Below, piece by piece: positions 44,489-56,720 of a DNA stretch of 64,000 bases (the first letter of the stretch is position 1; every line of letters starts with the position of its first letter). The stretch is from Adineta vaga. Taxonomy: Eukaryota; Rotifera. A program made the position numbers and the translations under genes. The stretch lies in contig CP075493.1 of the NCBI GenBank assembly GCA_021613535.1, positions 12,896,001 to 12,960,000 of the forward strand, read 5' to 3'. Under the pieces are notes generated by a model, which was not told the origin of the DNA, searched no databases, and was given only the letters and a program-made list of their open reading frames with translations.

Positions 44489-45430
44489 CTATTTTGCCAA
44501 GGGAACGACAGTTCCTCGTGGTTGCGCTCTCCAAAATAATAATGCACGTAGCTTCGATTTTAATTGAGATAAAGCAAATAGATTTACATAAGGCAATAGA
44601 AATCCGGGAATATATGCCAATGCTACGATATACCATCCGGTATCATCATTATTTAAAATAGTAACTCCAAACGATTGTGTAATAAACACAATCACATAGG
44701 GCAGATAAAAGGCAAAGTAGATAGTAGAAACTGAAATCAATTGAATAATCATTTTTCGTTGTCGACGCCAATCAATTGCCCGTTGTAAACGACGTTTTTA
44801 TTGTATTAGAACACGAATAAGCAGAGAACAACTAAATATACCGATCATTATAACTGGAAAAATATAATGAACAATTGATTCGAACCAACTGAACTATTCA
44901 GGCATGAAACCATAAAAACAACGGACACCACAATAAAGCAAAGATGAATTATAATTACGTTCACAAAGACAAAGAATAACTAAATAAAAATAAAGAATTG
45001 GTGCATAGACAGAAACAAATCCAAGTGGGATATAATGAAATAAGATACGGCGACGTTTTGTTCGGTGTAGATTGGAATAGAATACAAAAATATGTCGTTC
45101 TATAGAAATCCAAAACATAATATGAAGAGCTCCATACCAAATTCCGAAATCAGCATAAGTACGAAGAAAACAAAGAGGAATACTGAAGAAAGAATGATAC
45201 CCTAATCGATAAAAATCTAGTTGCGTTGATACAGTAGTTATCACATGAAAAAAATGATAAACTAATAAAAGAATAATGGAATGATTTTGAAGATTTTTTC
45301 GTGAAGTTTTGTCACGAAAATAATGATACAATAAAAATAAATAACAAGGAATGCATAATAATTCACCAGTCAATAACATTATATACAAATTTATTCGCCG
45401 TTGCGAAGAAGAATCTTTCACAGTCAACAT
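44489..45430 (-). pseudogene. Rhodopsin-like 7TM receptor with two nonsense codons
   Basis: Reading one frame from ATG 45430 gives all seven helices of a bdelloid-type receptor: NLYIMLLTGELLCIPCYLF (TM1), an SIERHIFVF motif after TM3 in place of DRY, RRLQRAIDWRRQRK in loop 3, LLPYVNLFAL (TM7) and the end at 44489. The frame is interrupted by TAG at 44894-44896, before TM5, and by TAA at 44798-44800, at the end of TM5. There is no frameshift, so decay is recent or these are alleles. I see no intron that would remove either stop. Confidence 0.75.
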
Positions 45431-46706
45431 TAATAGATTCCTTTAAACTTTGTCAAATAGCGTCTCTCACAGTTTTAACAGATTAAAATAATGATCATTG
45501 TAAAATTTTCTGTTTGTGCTATTTTTCAGTAGTTGTTATGCATGAGTATTCTAGAACATTTTTTATTATATTTTAAAATAGATTAAAGAAAAATATGAGA
45601 GAAAACCGAGTTTATTCTTTTTAATGAATTAACAACTCTTTTTTTAGCTTCAATTCATTAGTGCGTAGGTGTCTAGATTACAAAGACATCACTTTTTGAA
45701 AGAACAGATATGATTTCATACGTAATCAATCATTGTACTTCACAAATTCGTCTTTCACTCTATATCGTCGACGTTATTTTTACAAAACCTTTGGCAACAA
45801 ATATAGGTACTATAAATAATGTCTCACAAGAAGCTTATATATAATTCACACATTTGCCAAAACTTTTCATAAGATGTAATCCAATGACATCGATTTGCAA
45901 CTTTTTTTAATACCTTTCTTTTTTTATCAAATCCTTTTTCACGATAATGTTTCTTAAAAAAATATGTAAGCGAGTTATTATAGTTGTACGAATATAATTG
46001 TATACATCGATGCTATGCCAAAGTCATTCATACCTTCGAATTTCGTCACTTTTTCGAATTCAAACTTTTACAAATAAAAGCCATATTCAACAGATAATTC
46101 AATGATTTATAAAAATAGAAAAATAATTCTCTCTTACGTTCAACCATGCTCTAATAGTCTATTATATACGAACAATCCTCTATATTGGTTCTGTATATAT
46201 CATACATTTCAGTTGATTTTTCAATAAATAAAAAAAATAAAATATTGACATGAATGAATTAGTAACTTTTAGCATCTAAAATAAAATGTCTTGTTTTTCA
46301 TAAGAGATGAAATCTTAATCTAATATGTGAATGCAAAGAGGAGATTATAGCATTTACATCCAGTTATTAGGGATATTTAGCTTGTTTGTCATCGAACTTA
46401 TCTTGAGGATATGAAGTTAAGTGTGAAAGTACGATTGTGTTGAATAGAAATTTGAATCGTGAGACTAAAGAAAGGTCTGTTCTACGAGAAAAAAATGATG
46501 ATGGTGATGAAATAGCGACAACTAATTTTACCATATTGCTGCTATGTTGCCATGACTTACTATACGAAAGAAAGAGAAAGAAAAAAAAAGTAAACATCAC
46601 TATTATTCATTGCAACGCGTCATGCTATTGCATCATGCTGTTTTTTTCTGTAGATAAATACATTTCATTTCTACTGAAAAACCCATAAAAAGAAATCATC
46701 AAAAAA
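45431..46706. other. 1.3-kb intergenic region
   Basis: Strongly AT-rich. Short frames at 46367-46600 and 46437-46688 have low-complexity translation. No family, repeat or RNA gene was recognised. The SPFH gene promoter should lie at the right end. Confidence 0.5.
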
Positions 46707-47701
46707 ATGTTCAAAAACGTCTTTCGATTGTCGACTATTGTTCGTCCAATTCAAACTGAACAAAAACGTTCTTTTTTAACAATTATTAATCAAGGTTTTG
46801 AAGGATATCGAACAACATTTGGTCGAAATCCAGGTTATTATATCTATATTTTACTTCCTTCTTAAAGTATTCTCTTCATTTTTTAGTACATTTGAAACCA
46901 GGTCTTCGTTTATCAATTCCAATATTACATTATGTTCAAAAAGTTGATATGCGTGAAGCTGGTATGACCGTTGATAAAATAGATGCTTATACAAAAGATA
47001 ATGTACCTGTACAATTATCTGCCGTTCTATTTTATCAAATTAAAAATGCATATAACGCTTGTTTTGATGTGACTGATTATCGTTCAAGTATTCGTTCAGT
47101 TGGAACATCATCACTTCGTTCCATTGTTGGTCAATTTGAATATGATCAAATCATTGGTGATCGAAATAAAATCAATAAAGAATGGTTATTAGTTGTTGGT
47201 GATTCAATTGAACATTGGGGTATACAAACAACAAAGGCTGAAATTCAATCGTTTGGTCCTCTCGATGCATCAGTTGCTAAAACATTAGAAAAACAAATGG
47301 ATGCTGAACGTGATCGAAGACAACAAGAATTAAATACACGAGCAAAAATCAATATTAGTGAAGGTGAAAAACAATCAACAATTCTTCAAAGTGAAGGGAA
47401 TCTTATTGCTGCGAAGAATTCAGCCGATGCTAATCTACTTACCATGCAAAGACAAGCTGAAGGACAAAAATATTTAATTGAACAAGAAACATTAGCACTT
47501 ACTGAACAACTACAAGCGATTAGTAAACAATTAAATAATGATCATCATTTAGCTGTTCGATATTTATTAGCGAGAAAAAGATTTGATGAATTGCAAGCAA
47601 TTGCAACCGGAACAAATAATTCTACTTATTTTATTAATAGTCAAACTGAAGGTATACATAGTATGAAAATGTTTGCGGATTTGATGAAAAAAGATGCATA
47701 A
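46707..47701 (+). CDS. Mitochondrial SPFH/Band-7 protein (stomatin-like or prohibitin-like)
   Basis: Two exons (46707-46833, 46887-47701, intron 53 nt) encode 313 residues (942 nt). The first 22 residues (MFKNVFRLSTIVRPIQTEQK) are basic and free of acids except one, like a mitochondrial presequence. The SPFH core follows: GFEGYRTTFGRNP, LKPGLRLSIPILHYVQKVDMRE, DNVPVQLSAVLFYQI, then a long helix (DAERDRRQQELNTRAKINISEGEKQ) that drives oligomerisation. Stomatin-like proteins scaffold cardiolipin-rich inner-membrane domains. The clear resemblance is to stomatin-like protein 2, but the N-terminal TM anchor of prohibitins is missing. Intact. Confidence 0.85.
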
Positions 47702-47822
47702 AATTTCCTTTCTCTACATACTTCAAAGTATAGAAGTCTCAGTCTGGTGATACAAAGCAACTATGTATTTTTTTAAATTTATTAAAATTCAATGAGAAAA
47801 AAACAAATGTTAGTAATCATTA

Positions 47823-50800
47823 TTAACAAGTTTGTAGGAAGATTTTTAAATTGTCGGTACCTTCGTTAGCCACTGCAAAATCTAACATTTTATCATTATT
47901 AAAGTCACCAGGAAGAACAGAAAACGGTAGAGTTCCATAGCCAATTGTAAAAACTTTCATGTCAGAAAATAAGCCATTACCATAACCAAGAAAGATGCCA
48001 ACATTATTACTACCATAATTGGTAACAATAATATCTAAGATAGTATCATTGTTATACATACCAATAGCAATAGCATTTGGTTTAGTTTTCGAGCCAATTT
48101 GAAGAATGTTTTCGCTTAAACGAAGGGTACCATTTCCCATCCCATAAAATATAGCAATATTACCACTATCAGTATTAACAGTAGCAATGTCCATATAAGA
48201 GTCATTATTAAAATCACTCATTGCAAGAGATCTTGGAGAATAATTACTTGAATATAGCATCTGTTCTGTAAATGTATTATTACCGTATCCTAAGAAAATG
48301 CCAATATTGCCTGTGCCTGAATTTGCAACGGCAATATCTAAATGATTATCATTATTCAAATCACCAATAATCAATGATTGTGGTTGAGAACCAATGCCGG
48401 TTGCAAGTGTCGTCTTCTTTATGAAAGCTTCGTTGATAAAACCAAGATATATACTAAGTTGTGAAGCACCGGTAACCACAACAAGAATATCTAATCGATT
48501 ATCATTATTAACGTCAACAATAACTGTAGAATATGGATTAGAGCCAGTTGGATATGTATCTCGTTTAGCAAAAGTTCCATCACCATAGCCAAGAAAGACA
48601 CTGATAACATTTTCAGCGAAATTAGTAACAACAAGATCCAATCGATTATCTTTGTTGAAATCGGCAACTTTCACGTTAAATGTTGGAGTACCAGTAGAAT
48701 ATGTCTTTTGTGTGCTAAAAGACCCATTGCCGTATCCGAGAAGGACACTTACAGTACTGTCACCATAGTTACAGACAACAATATCTAAAATATTGTCTCC
48801 AGTGAAGTCACCAATAGCTATTGATTGTGGGCTAGGACCAACTGGAAACCGATTTTCATCTGCAAAAGTTCCGTCACCATGTCCAAGAAGCACACTTACA
48901 TCATTGGAATCTGAATTAGTAACAAGAATATCTGATATACCATCGTCGTTGCAATCATCAACAACTAACGAATATGGATACCACCCAACGTAATATTTTA
49001 TTTCAGTTGCAAAAGTACCATTATCTCTACCGAAAAGAATACTGATATAATTCACATTTATATTAGTAACAACAATGTCTAATAAGGAATCATTATTAAA
49101 ATCACTAAGAACTAAACTGGTTGGCCAAGAACCAACCGGATATGTGAATTGATCAGTGAATGAACCGTTTCCGTACCCAAGAAATATACCAACTGTATTC
49201 TCAGTATTACTTGTAACTACAATATCTAATGCACCATCAAGATTCAAATCACCAACAGCTACTGAATCTGCATAAAAGCTAGCTGTGTATTCAGTTTGAT
49301 TTGAAAAAGCACCATTTCCATATCCTAGAAGAATACTAATAGTACCAGACCAATGATTAGTAACAACGACATCCAAATATGTATCATTATTGAAATCACC
49401 GACAGCTGCGAGTTGTGGAAGAGCATTAAGGCCATATGAAATATTGTAAACGAATGTGCCAGTATCATATGCAATAAACAAATCTATATTATCAGTATTA
49501 TCATATATTACAATAATTTCCGATCGTTTATCATTAGTAAAGTCACCAGCAGCAATAAACAATGGGAAAACGCCAAAGGCATCACCGTAACTAACTTGTC
49601 TTGTAAATATTGCCTCTTTATTTCCAAGCAGCATAGCAATATTGTTACTATCACGATTGGCCACCGCGATATCTATTTGACCATCTCCATTAAAATCTTC
49701 AAGAGCTAATGAATATGGATGAGAATCGAAGCCTGTTATATACTGTATCTGATTTTGAAATGTTCCGTTTCCATGACCAAATAAGATGCCTATATTACCA
49801 GTACCATAATTAGCAGTGACAATATCTAATTCTGTATCATTATTTAGATCACTGATTGCAATGTATTGTAGGCGAGAACCACTACCAGATGAAAATGTGA
49901 AGTTGTTTGATAATGCACCTCTATCATAGCTAAGTAACACTTTGACAGTTCGATCATTTTGATTAGCGACAATAATATCTAATCGTCCATCACCATTAAA
50001 ATCACCAGAAGCTACAGATCGTGGCATTGAGCCAGCTAGGTACCTTAGTTGATTTGCAAATGTGCCGTTGCCAAAGCCTAGTAATAAACCGACTGTGTTA
50101 CCATTTGTATTGGCCGTGATAATATCTAAATAAGAGTCATTATTGATGTCAGCAACTGTTACCGAACGTGGATTAGAATCAGTTGAATATCTGGTCTGAT
50201 TTGCAAAAGAGCCATTACCTAAACCGAGAAGAATACTCACATCACTGCTGCCTTGATTTGCAGTAATGATATCTAATAGTGAATCGTCGTTAACATCGCC
50301 AACAGTAACTGACCATGATGAACTACCGATGGCAAATCGATTTTCAGTAGTAAAATAGCCATTACCAAAACCCAGTAAAACGCTCACATCATTACTACCA
50401 GCGTTGCTCACAACAATATCGAGGTGTTTATCATTATTAAAATCACTTATAGCTACAGCTCGTGGTGAAGAGCCAACTGAATACCATATTTCTTCTTGAA
50501 AAGTACCATCACCATTACCAAGAAGAATACTTATATCAGCGGTATCTTCATTGGCAGTAACAACATCGAGATACGTGTCGTTATTGAAGTCCCCAATAGC
50601 AACAGACCATGGATACCAGCCAGTATAATATGAAGTTGGTTCCATAAGAGAGCCGTCGCCATAGCCAAGAAATACAATGATCTCTCTTCCAGAAGAGTAA
50701 GTAGCTACAACATCAAGATGTCTATCGTTATTTAAATCACCAACAGCCACAGTGTATAGATTAGAGTAACCAGAATAGATCGTTTTAATAGCAAATGAGG

Positions 50801-52380
50801 CATTTCCAAATCCGATAAGTACACTTAAACTATAATCAAATTGATCAGCAATCACAATATCTAAATGACCATCATTGTTAAAATCACCGGTAGCTGCAGC
50901 ATATGGTGATGAACTAATTGTATATGTTAGTGAAATTGGAAAACCTTCATAATAACCAAGAAGAATATTTATACTATTAGTATCGTTATTGACAATAGCA
51001 ACATCTAATCGATTATCATTATTAAAATCCTCGATGACCATTGCTATTGACGATGAAGATCCAGTTGAATAAAATTTTGGACCTGTAAAAACTCCATCGT
51101 TATTCCCTAATAACACACCTAAATTATTACTGCCTTTGTTACTAACAATTAAATCTAATCGATGATCTTGGTTCATGTCACCTATATTAATTGAATATGG
51201 AGAAGAATCTATTGAATAAAATGTTCGATTTTTGAAATTTCCATTCATATAACTCAACAGTATAGTTATACTTTTGGATCCATAATTTCCAACAGCAATA
51301 TCTAATAGATTGTCATCATTTAAATGACCAACTGCGATTGAATATGGATGAGAAGCGATGCCTGTTGAAAATGTTTGTTTATTTATAAAAGTACGATTAC
51401 TATTTCCAAAGAGTAGAGCAATATCATTTGTGCCATAATTAGCGATAGCAAGATCTAGCCAGTGGTCATTATTAAAATCTCCAGCAACAATTGCAATAGG
51501 AAGTGAGTCATAGCCCATCGAGTATGTAACAGGAGTGGAAAAAATTGCATCTATTTCTCTATAAAATATACTAATACTGTCAGTACCATAGTTAGCTGTA
51601 ACGATATCGAATAATGTGTCGTTATTCATATCAGCAACAAGAATCCAAATAGGACGTGATGAACCAGTAGAAATAGTTGTCATCTTTTCAAATGTTGCAT
51701 TCCCAGTAGCCAGAAAGATACCAATATTATTCGTACCAAAATTTGCAACGACTATATCAGACCAACTATCGTTATTCAAGTGTCCAACAGCGACCATACG
51801 AGGAATAGAAGTAGCTCCAGTTGAAAGCGTAATTGATCTTCTTACAGTTCCATTACCATTGCCAAGAAATATCGCAATAGTATTAACGACAGAATTAGCA
51901 ATAACAATATCCAACCAAGTGTCATTATTTAAATCACTTGTAGCAATTGATCGTGGTCCATAATTGTATTCAATTGGATTTGGATTTGTTGAAACGAAGT
52001 TTAATTCACATTTCTTAACTAAACAAATGCACCAATCATAAATTGTAAGGAAAATTATTTGAATACTATACCTGACGGTTTCGGTATGGTGTAACAAACT
52101 ATAAGTATTCCAGTAAGCATAGCTATACTGGAGAAAATACAAAATGCAAAAACACCTTTGACTGTTGAATTTAGTATTGAACAGTAACGATTCCTAGTTG
52201 ATATAAATAGAGTTCATGTTTAGTGTGAAAAGAACGCGAGCTATACTTTGTCTTTGTTGTTATTTTATTTTCGGGAGAAGTACCAAAATCTTCTGTATCG
52301 TCTTTATTTTCATCAATAGATTTATTCGTTGCTGACAACGAAAGATCTATTGAGAAAATATTATCTTCCATAGAAACCAT
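47823..52380 (-). CDS. Giant FG-GAP/VCBS-repeat membrane protein
   Basis: The last exon (47823-52018) encodes almost 1,400 residues made of about 28 tandem units of some 47 residues with the core DFNNDxxLDIVVxNxG and ILLGxGNGTF; the Asp/Asn loop is a calcium site as in integrin beta-propellers. A 53-nt intron (52019-52071) links it to an exon with a TM helix (FAFCIFSSIAMLTGILIVCYTI). Upstream, MVSMEDNIFS at 52380 starts a polar cytoplasmic part. Joining it to the TM helix needs a 74-nt intron with a weak GTTCTT donor near 52233 and CAACAG acceptor near 52160, or there is a frameshift. The layout is a type II surface protein with four or so propellers. Plus-strand ORFs inside are shadows. Function unknown; adhesion is likely. 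Confidence 0.8.
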
Positions 52381-54289
52381 TTCAATCTATACAAGATCAA
52401 AATTAAAGAATATTATTTTGATTTACATTATCGGTAATAAACATTACTTACTTCGCCTATGTTAGATTGTGTATTCATTTGTATAATAAATAGTGCAAAT
52501 TGTAATTTCAATCTAATAAGAAAAGAGAAGGAAAAATAGAAAATTTTTCTCTTCTTCAATTTTTATAATATAGTTCCACTCAGTCGTCTAATTCATTTAC
52601 AGTATTATGTATTATGATATCCTATATGATAAATCTTATGATCACGAGTGTGAGCTGTACATACGTCAAAGAAGAAAAAAATATTCAGAATATCGAAATA
52701 TAAAAGTACGGAGAGATTATTGATGCATTCATTAAAATATTTTTATGTCAAGATAAAAGGTAAACAAGCAACTATATATTGAAGACCGTATTCATACATT
52801 TATCTTTCTTATTCTGTACATGATAAATATTATATGCAATCATCCGATCAGGGTGAAAAAACAGATAAGGACCGACTATTTTACAGTGATTATGAATGAT
52901 TTTTACTGTATCGTCGATAATGAAACTTATAAAGAAAATATCGTTCTTTCTATACGATTTGTTTCTTACAATTAATATTAAAACTTATGTACATGCGTGT
53001 CACTCAATAATAAATGACTCATTCGAATTCGTTAATTTATCGTATTGTAACTGCATCAAATTATCACGTGCTAGTCAAATTTGGTAAATGATTGCTGTCG
53101 AGTTGATATTGCACGTCAAGGCTTGACTGATGTAAATAAATTAATTGACGGTGAAAGAACGAATACGAAATATTTGATGTATCTGGTCTCCTATGTCAAT
53201 ATTGAAGATAGTCATTGTTTGTATCGAATGAAAATTCTGTTCATTATTTCAAATGTTCTTTTGTTACGCCGATGAGAGATAATACTTTTTCCTAAATATT
53301 TTGTTCGCCTATATTATTATAATAAATCATAATCTATAACGAAAAATCTCTTTTGATTATATTAGAGAATCAAAACAGCAGTAAAAAAAAAAAACTTAAT
53401 GTTCACGGCAATTGATTAATAGTTATCTCATGACATTAGTTACAGAAGAATGATTGAATTGCATCTAGACAATTTCTTCATTTGTTAACATTTGAGGTAA
53501 TTCATTTTATGGCTTGTAGATCCGACATCGGAATACTATGGAGATAAATCGATCAGTTCCTTTCGTGTCTGCTTGCTAGATATTGCTGCAAACCTCTGAT
53601 TTCGCTGACGGAACAACATCGGGTTTCGTCAAGAATTTTGAAAGATATTATTGTTTTAAGTCGAAATTATTGGTATATTCACGTCAGATATATCGTGCGG
53701 TGGAACGGCATAGATATATTTCAAAATTAAATTAAGATATAAAAGGAAGTATTTACGGAAGTTGTTCTGCAGAACAAAACGATGGATGAAAACTGTTTAT
53801 TTTTTTATCCATAATTGCAGAAATTGTGCTCTTTTCGATTGTAATTAAATTACAGTAGAAACTGACAGACTCAATCTGTTTCAGTCTATATAGAGTAAGT
53901 GCGTAGAAAAGAATATGTGTGTGTGTGATTATCAGTGCTGCATCTACACCTACCGCGTCAAGATGCTTTTCTCTTCAACAAATTTTTAACATTTAACTCA
54001 TCTGGAGTTATAGAAAACGTTTGATTTAAAAAAATAAATGATCAATTAAATCTGTATTCCATTAGTATAACGATATGAATTTCATAATAAAAGAAAACCA
54101 CGACTTATCGTTTTCGAGAAAGAATTAAATATTTCTTAGAAAATCAACTTTCTTTTATATGACATGACCTTTTTTCTGTCAAAGATCTCTAATCAAAGTA
54201 AAAGGATTTACTATTTTTGCACAAATCGAAAGAAATAAAAAGTTGCCTTAATAAATCTAGCGAATAAAAACCATAAAAATGTTAGGATG
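52381..54289. other. 1.9-kb intergenic region
   Basis: AT-rich DNA with no recognised gene. Two adjoining plus-strand frames (52896-53087 and 53081-53275) have uneven composition and no known motifs. A poly-A run lies near 53385. The VCBS-gene promoter should be at the left end. Confidence 0.5.
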
Positions 54290-54771
54290 GTCTATTTTTA
54301 ACGGTTTCAATCATAAGTTGTTTCCATTGAACAATTCCATTTGTTTGTTCATCAAAATAATGATACGCATCACCAGCATGTTGCCAATCCGATGAACATA
54401 TTTCTGATGCTTTATCTTTGATTTGTTTCTTTCCTACAATTTTTCATAAGCATCGCATCCCTTGTTTCGACATTTTCCTTCTATATTTAATCCAGTGTCG
54501 AGTTCTTCTCCACAATGGAGCAGTTTTTGACCATTCTCGTTTTTTTTTAACCCATTGTGATTACTAATATCGACTTGTTATTATTCAAATAAACCATTTC
54601 CAAAACTGATTCATTTTCGATATTATAACCAGATAAATTATAATAAATATTGTTTTCTACTTTAATTTTTATTAAAAATTTCTTTTTAAATTCTTTCATT
54701 GTTGTTCTTGGTTCAACATCGAATTCATAAGTTCGACCCATTCCAATAGAAGTTTTAACAAAGATTTTCAT
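54290..54771 (-). pseudogene. Ubiquitin-like domain protein, frameshifted
   Basis: ATG 54771 starts MKIFVKTSIGMGRTYEFDVEP, very close to the first strands of ubiquitin, and the domain goes on to about SILVITM. The frame then ends at a run of nine or more T (plus strand) near 54540. The continuation ENGQKLLHCGEELDTG, CRNKGCDAYEKL is in another frame, and a second shift near 54435 leads to KQIKDKASEICSSDWQHAGDAYHY. Both pieces look like one protein with a Cys-bearing C-terminal domain that I do not recognise. The first shift sits in a homopolymer and could be a sequencing error; the second does not. Confidence 0.55.
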
Positions 54772-55106
54772 GATTTACCAAATACTGTCAATGATACAAA
54801 TGATTGTGATGAGTAAGATTCAATTAATCATTCAAGAGGATTAAATTTAATGCCTGGAAAAGTTGGTTTATTACTTGCATTGGCATGTGTCCCCTGTAAC
54901 AATTATTGATGACGAAAATGATGAAGAAAAAACAGATTATTCACAACACCCTTATTCGAGATTCTATCAGTAGAATTATTTCAGAATACTATTGAACTCG
55001 TCAAATTTGTCGAGAAGATAATTGATGCTATATGAATTCGATCTATTTAAATGAAACATTAGATAAATGCGTTATACGTCGATTACCAGCATAATGTGTC
55101 AGTATA
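54772..55106. other. spacer between Ubl relic and inverted-repeat element
   Basis: AT-rich; nothing recognised. Confidence 0.35.
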
Positions 55107-55139
55107 TCATATGAGCTAATTGCAAGTTTATTGTACCGT
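55107..55139 (+). repeat. left inverted repeat (33 bp)
   Basis: It matches the reverse complement of 56156-56188 at 32 of 33 positions. Such a match over 33 bases is not expected by chance in a window of this size. Confidence 0.85.
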
Positions 55140-55454
55140 TTGAGAAAAAAATTCGCGAAGAAAAGATTTCGATTTTCTAGACGATGAGTAGTGTAATGAA
55201 CAGTACTATATGAGAGTAGTGTATGGCTGAAATTTTCCAACTAACACTGTAAGTTTGCCTGAGCTACAAAAAAATCACACAAAACCTATACAAAATACAT
55301 TAAAACAAGGTTGTTCTACCTATATATGTGAAGCTATGAAAAAATTAGATTTTATTAAATATATTAAAAATTTTCATAAATTATGATCATACATATATGT
55401 ATCAAGCAAAATCCTCTTGGTTTATTCTCGATTAAAGCACTTCATACGATCAAT

Positions 55455-55802
55455 AATCTCGCGTGACATGTTACCGATATTTTTCCTGTTTGTCACGAAT
55501 GGTCAGACTTCTGACGCTGAGACTTTAATCAATAGTTGAGGGCAATAAGTGGATAAAATGACCAACGTTTTGTCGTAATATGATTTAGTATAAGATAGTT
55601 ATGCTTCAACCAAATCTAGAAATCTCGCGTGACAACTGAATTTTTTACCTTCGTTTTTTATTTTTTCTCCACAAGAAGTAGAACAATTCTTTGATTGCCT
55701 TGAGTGATTTTATCTAGTACCAAGTGTCTCTTATTTAACATCAGTCCGACCAGTTTCAGACGGGTCATTGCCTGGCCAAATAACTTTTAATCTCGCGTGA
55801 CA
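55455..55802 (+). repeat. three copies of AATCTCGCGTGACA spaced 166 and 168 bp
   Basis: Exact copies at 55455-55468, 55621-55634 and 55789-55802, all on the plus strand. The even spacing hints at an old tandem array of about 167-bp units whose remainder has diverged, or at spaced binding sites. After the first copy TGTCACG at 55491-55497 can pair with its CGTGACA. Confidence 0.8.
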
Positions 55803-56155
55803 GAAAATTAAGGTTTGTCTGTACACATAGTATTTTGAGAAAAGTAAAATAAACAGACATTAGAAGAACCAACGCGTTGTATATCCGAGAAGTATAGACT
55901 ATATACTACAAATATTACCAACTGTCAAAATTTAAATGACAAGTAACGAATTAACCAGACAGAATTTTGTTCAATAGGTACCAGTAGATTTTGACCATTT
56001 GAACTTTGTATGCCCAATCACTCGAGAATGATTCAAGATAGCCATGTGAATTTTTTATGGTAGTGAGGAGTTCTTAAGTAGAATATGTGGTAAAAAAATC
56101 AGGAGGATTGGCTGAGCAGTACTCGAGATATTAAAATTTTATGTTCAAAAATACG

Positions 56156-56188
56156 ACGGTACAATAAACTTGCAATTCGCTCATATGA
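56156..56188 (-). repeat. right inverted repeat (33 bp)
   Basis: Partner of the repeat at 55107-55139; the single difference is C here where the partner predicts A. Confidence 0.85.
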
Positions 56189-56295
56189 AGTTAATACAAT
56201 TATTTCCTTCTTCTGTGGACATTATCTCAACTGTGAAAAATTGAACTTTTTTTGTACTGAATGAAGCAAAAAAAAGAATATTATTACTATTCATT

Positions 56296-56519
56296 ATAGA
56301 ATTCTTAGTATTGTGGAAGAATTGTACAATTTTTTATTCGTTCTCGAATGTTGTGAAAGACCAGAATCAACAAATTCAACAAAAGAAATTTTACGTAAAG
56401 TACTCAGTCTTGAATATGAACTTTATGATTTTGTCAAGAAACGTTTTCAAGATCAATTTCACTACACAGAATATTGTTATTTATTCTGTTCATTTCTTAT
56501 ATCGTCAACAATTCTTTGA
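56296..56519 (+). pseudogene. Sulfotransferase (HS2ST/uronyl 2-O type) C-terminal fragment
   Basis: The frame reads ILSIVEELYNFLFVLE, then LSLEYELYDFVKKRFQDQF. This resembles the GVTEEL helix and the following ENEFYEF helix of Golgi 2-O-sulfotransferases of heparan or dermatan sulfate. The PAPS-binding N-terminal two thirds are absent; the inverted-repeat element ends 108 bases upstream. It is therefore a fragment, possibly cut off by the insertion or by a rearrangement. The assignment rests on two short motifs. Confidence 0.35.
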
Positions 56520-56720
56520 TTCGATTAAATGCATTGCTTTTTAGCATAGTTAAATATGATGGCCATACATGTTCATCGAAATATTCAGGTGGATTGTAAG
56601 TTCGTTCAAAACGTCGTTTACGACATTCATCAATATTATAATTTCGATTATTTAAAATACCATCGAAGAAAACGTATACTTTAATTTCTACGTCTAATGA
56701 ATAATTAAAACTCTTTACAG
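56505..56720 (-). pseudogene. Unassigned C-terminal exon fragment
   Basis: A minus-strand frame after an acceptor-like TTTTCAG near 56722 encodes about 70 residues, including KVYVFFDGILNN, ECRKRRFERTYNPPEYFDEH and VWPSYLTML, ending with TAA near 56505. Composition looks protein-like. The FDG...RKRR pattern faintly recalls XPG/asteroid nucleases, but I would not name it. No upstream exon is found. Confidence 0.3.

Larger units (their letters stand above)
55107..56188. mobile_element. 1.08-kb element with 33-bp terminal inverted repeats (MITE-like)
   Basis: Bases 55107-55139 and 56156-56188 are inverted copies of a 33-bp sequence, TCATATGAGCKAATTGCAAG followed by TTTATTGTACCGT, with one mismatch at position 11. 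The interior has no coding frame of note, several stops in all frames, and three copies of a 14-bp motif. Length, inverted ends and lack of a transposase suggest a non-autonomous DNA transposon. I see no certain target-site duplication, so the true ends could lie slightly outside or inside, or the copies may be an inverted repeat of another kind. Confidence 0.55.

Noticed and set aside
46367-46688. Opposed ORFs near 46.5 kb
   Set aside because: Low-complexity Phe/Ser- and Lys-rich translations of one AT-rich stretch; neither resembles a protein.
51616-51963. Plus-strand ORFs inside the VCBS gene
   Set aside because: They are complements of the repeats and show the same periodicity with no independent signal.
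52896-53275. Two adjacent ORFs as possible gene
   Set aside because: No recognised motif, unlike codon composition, and the two frames overlap without plausible splicing.
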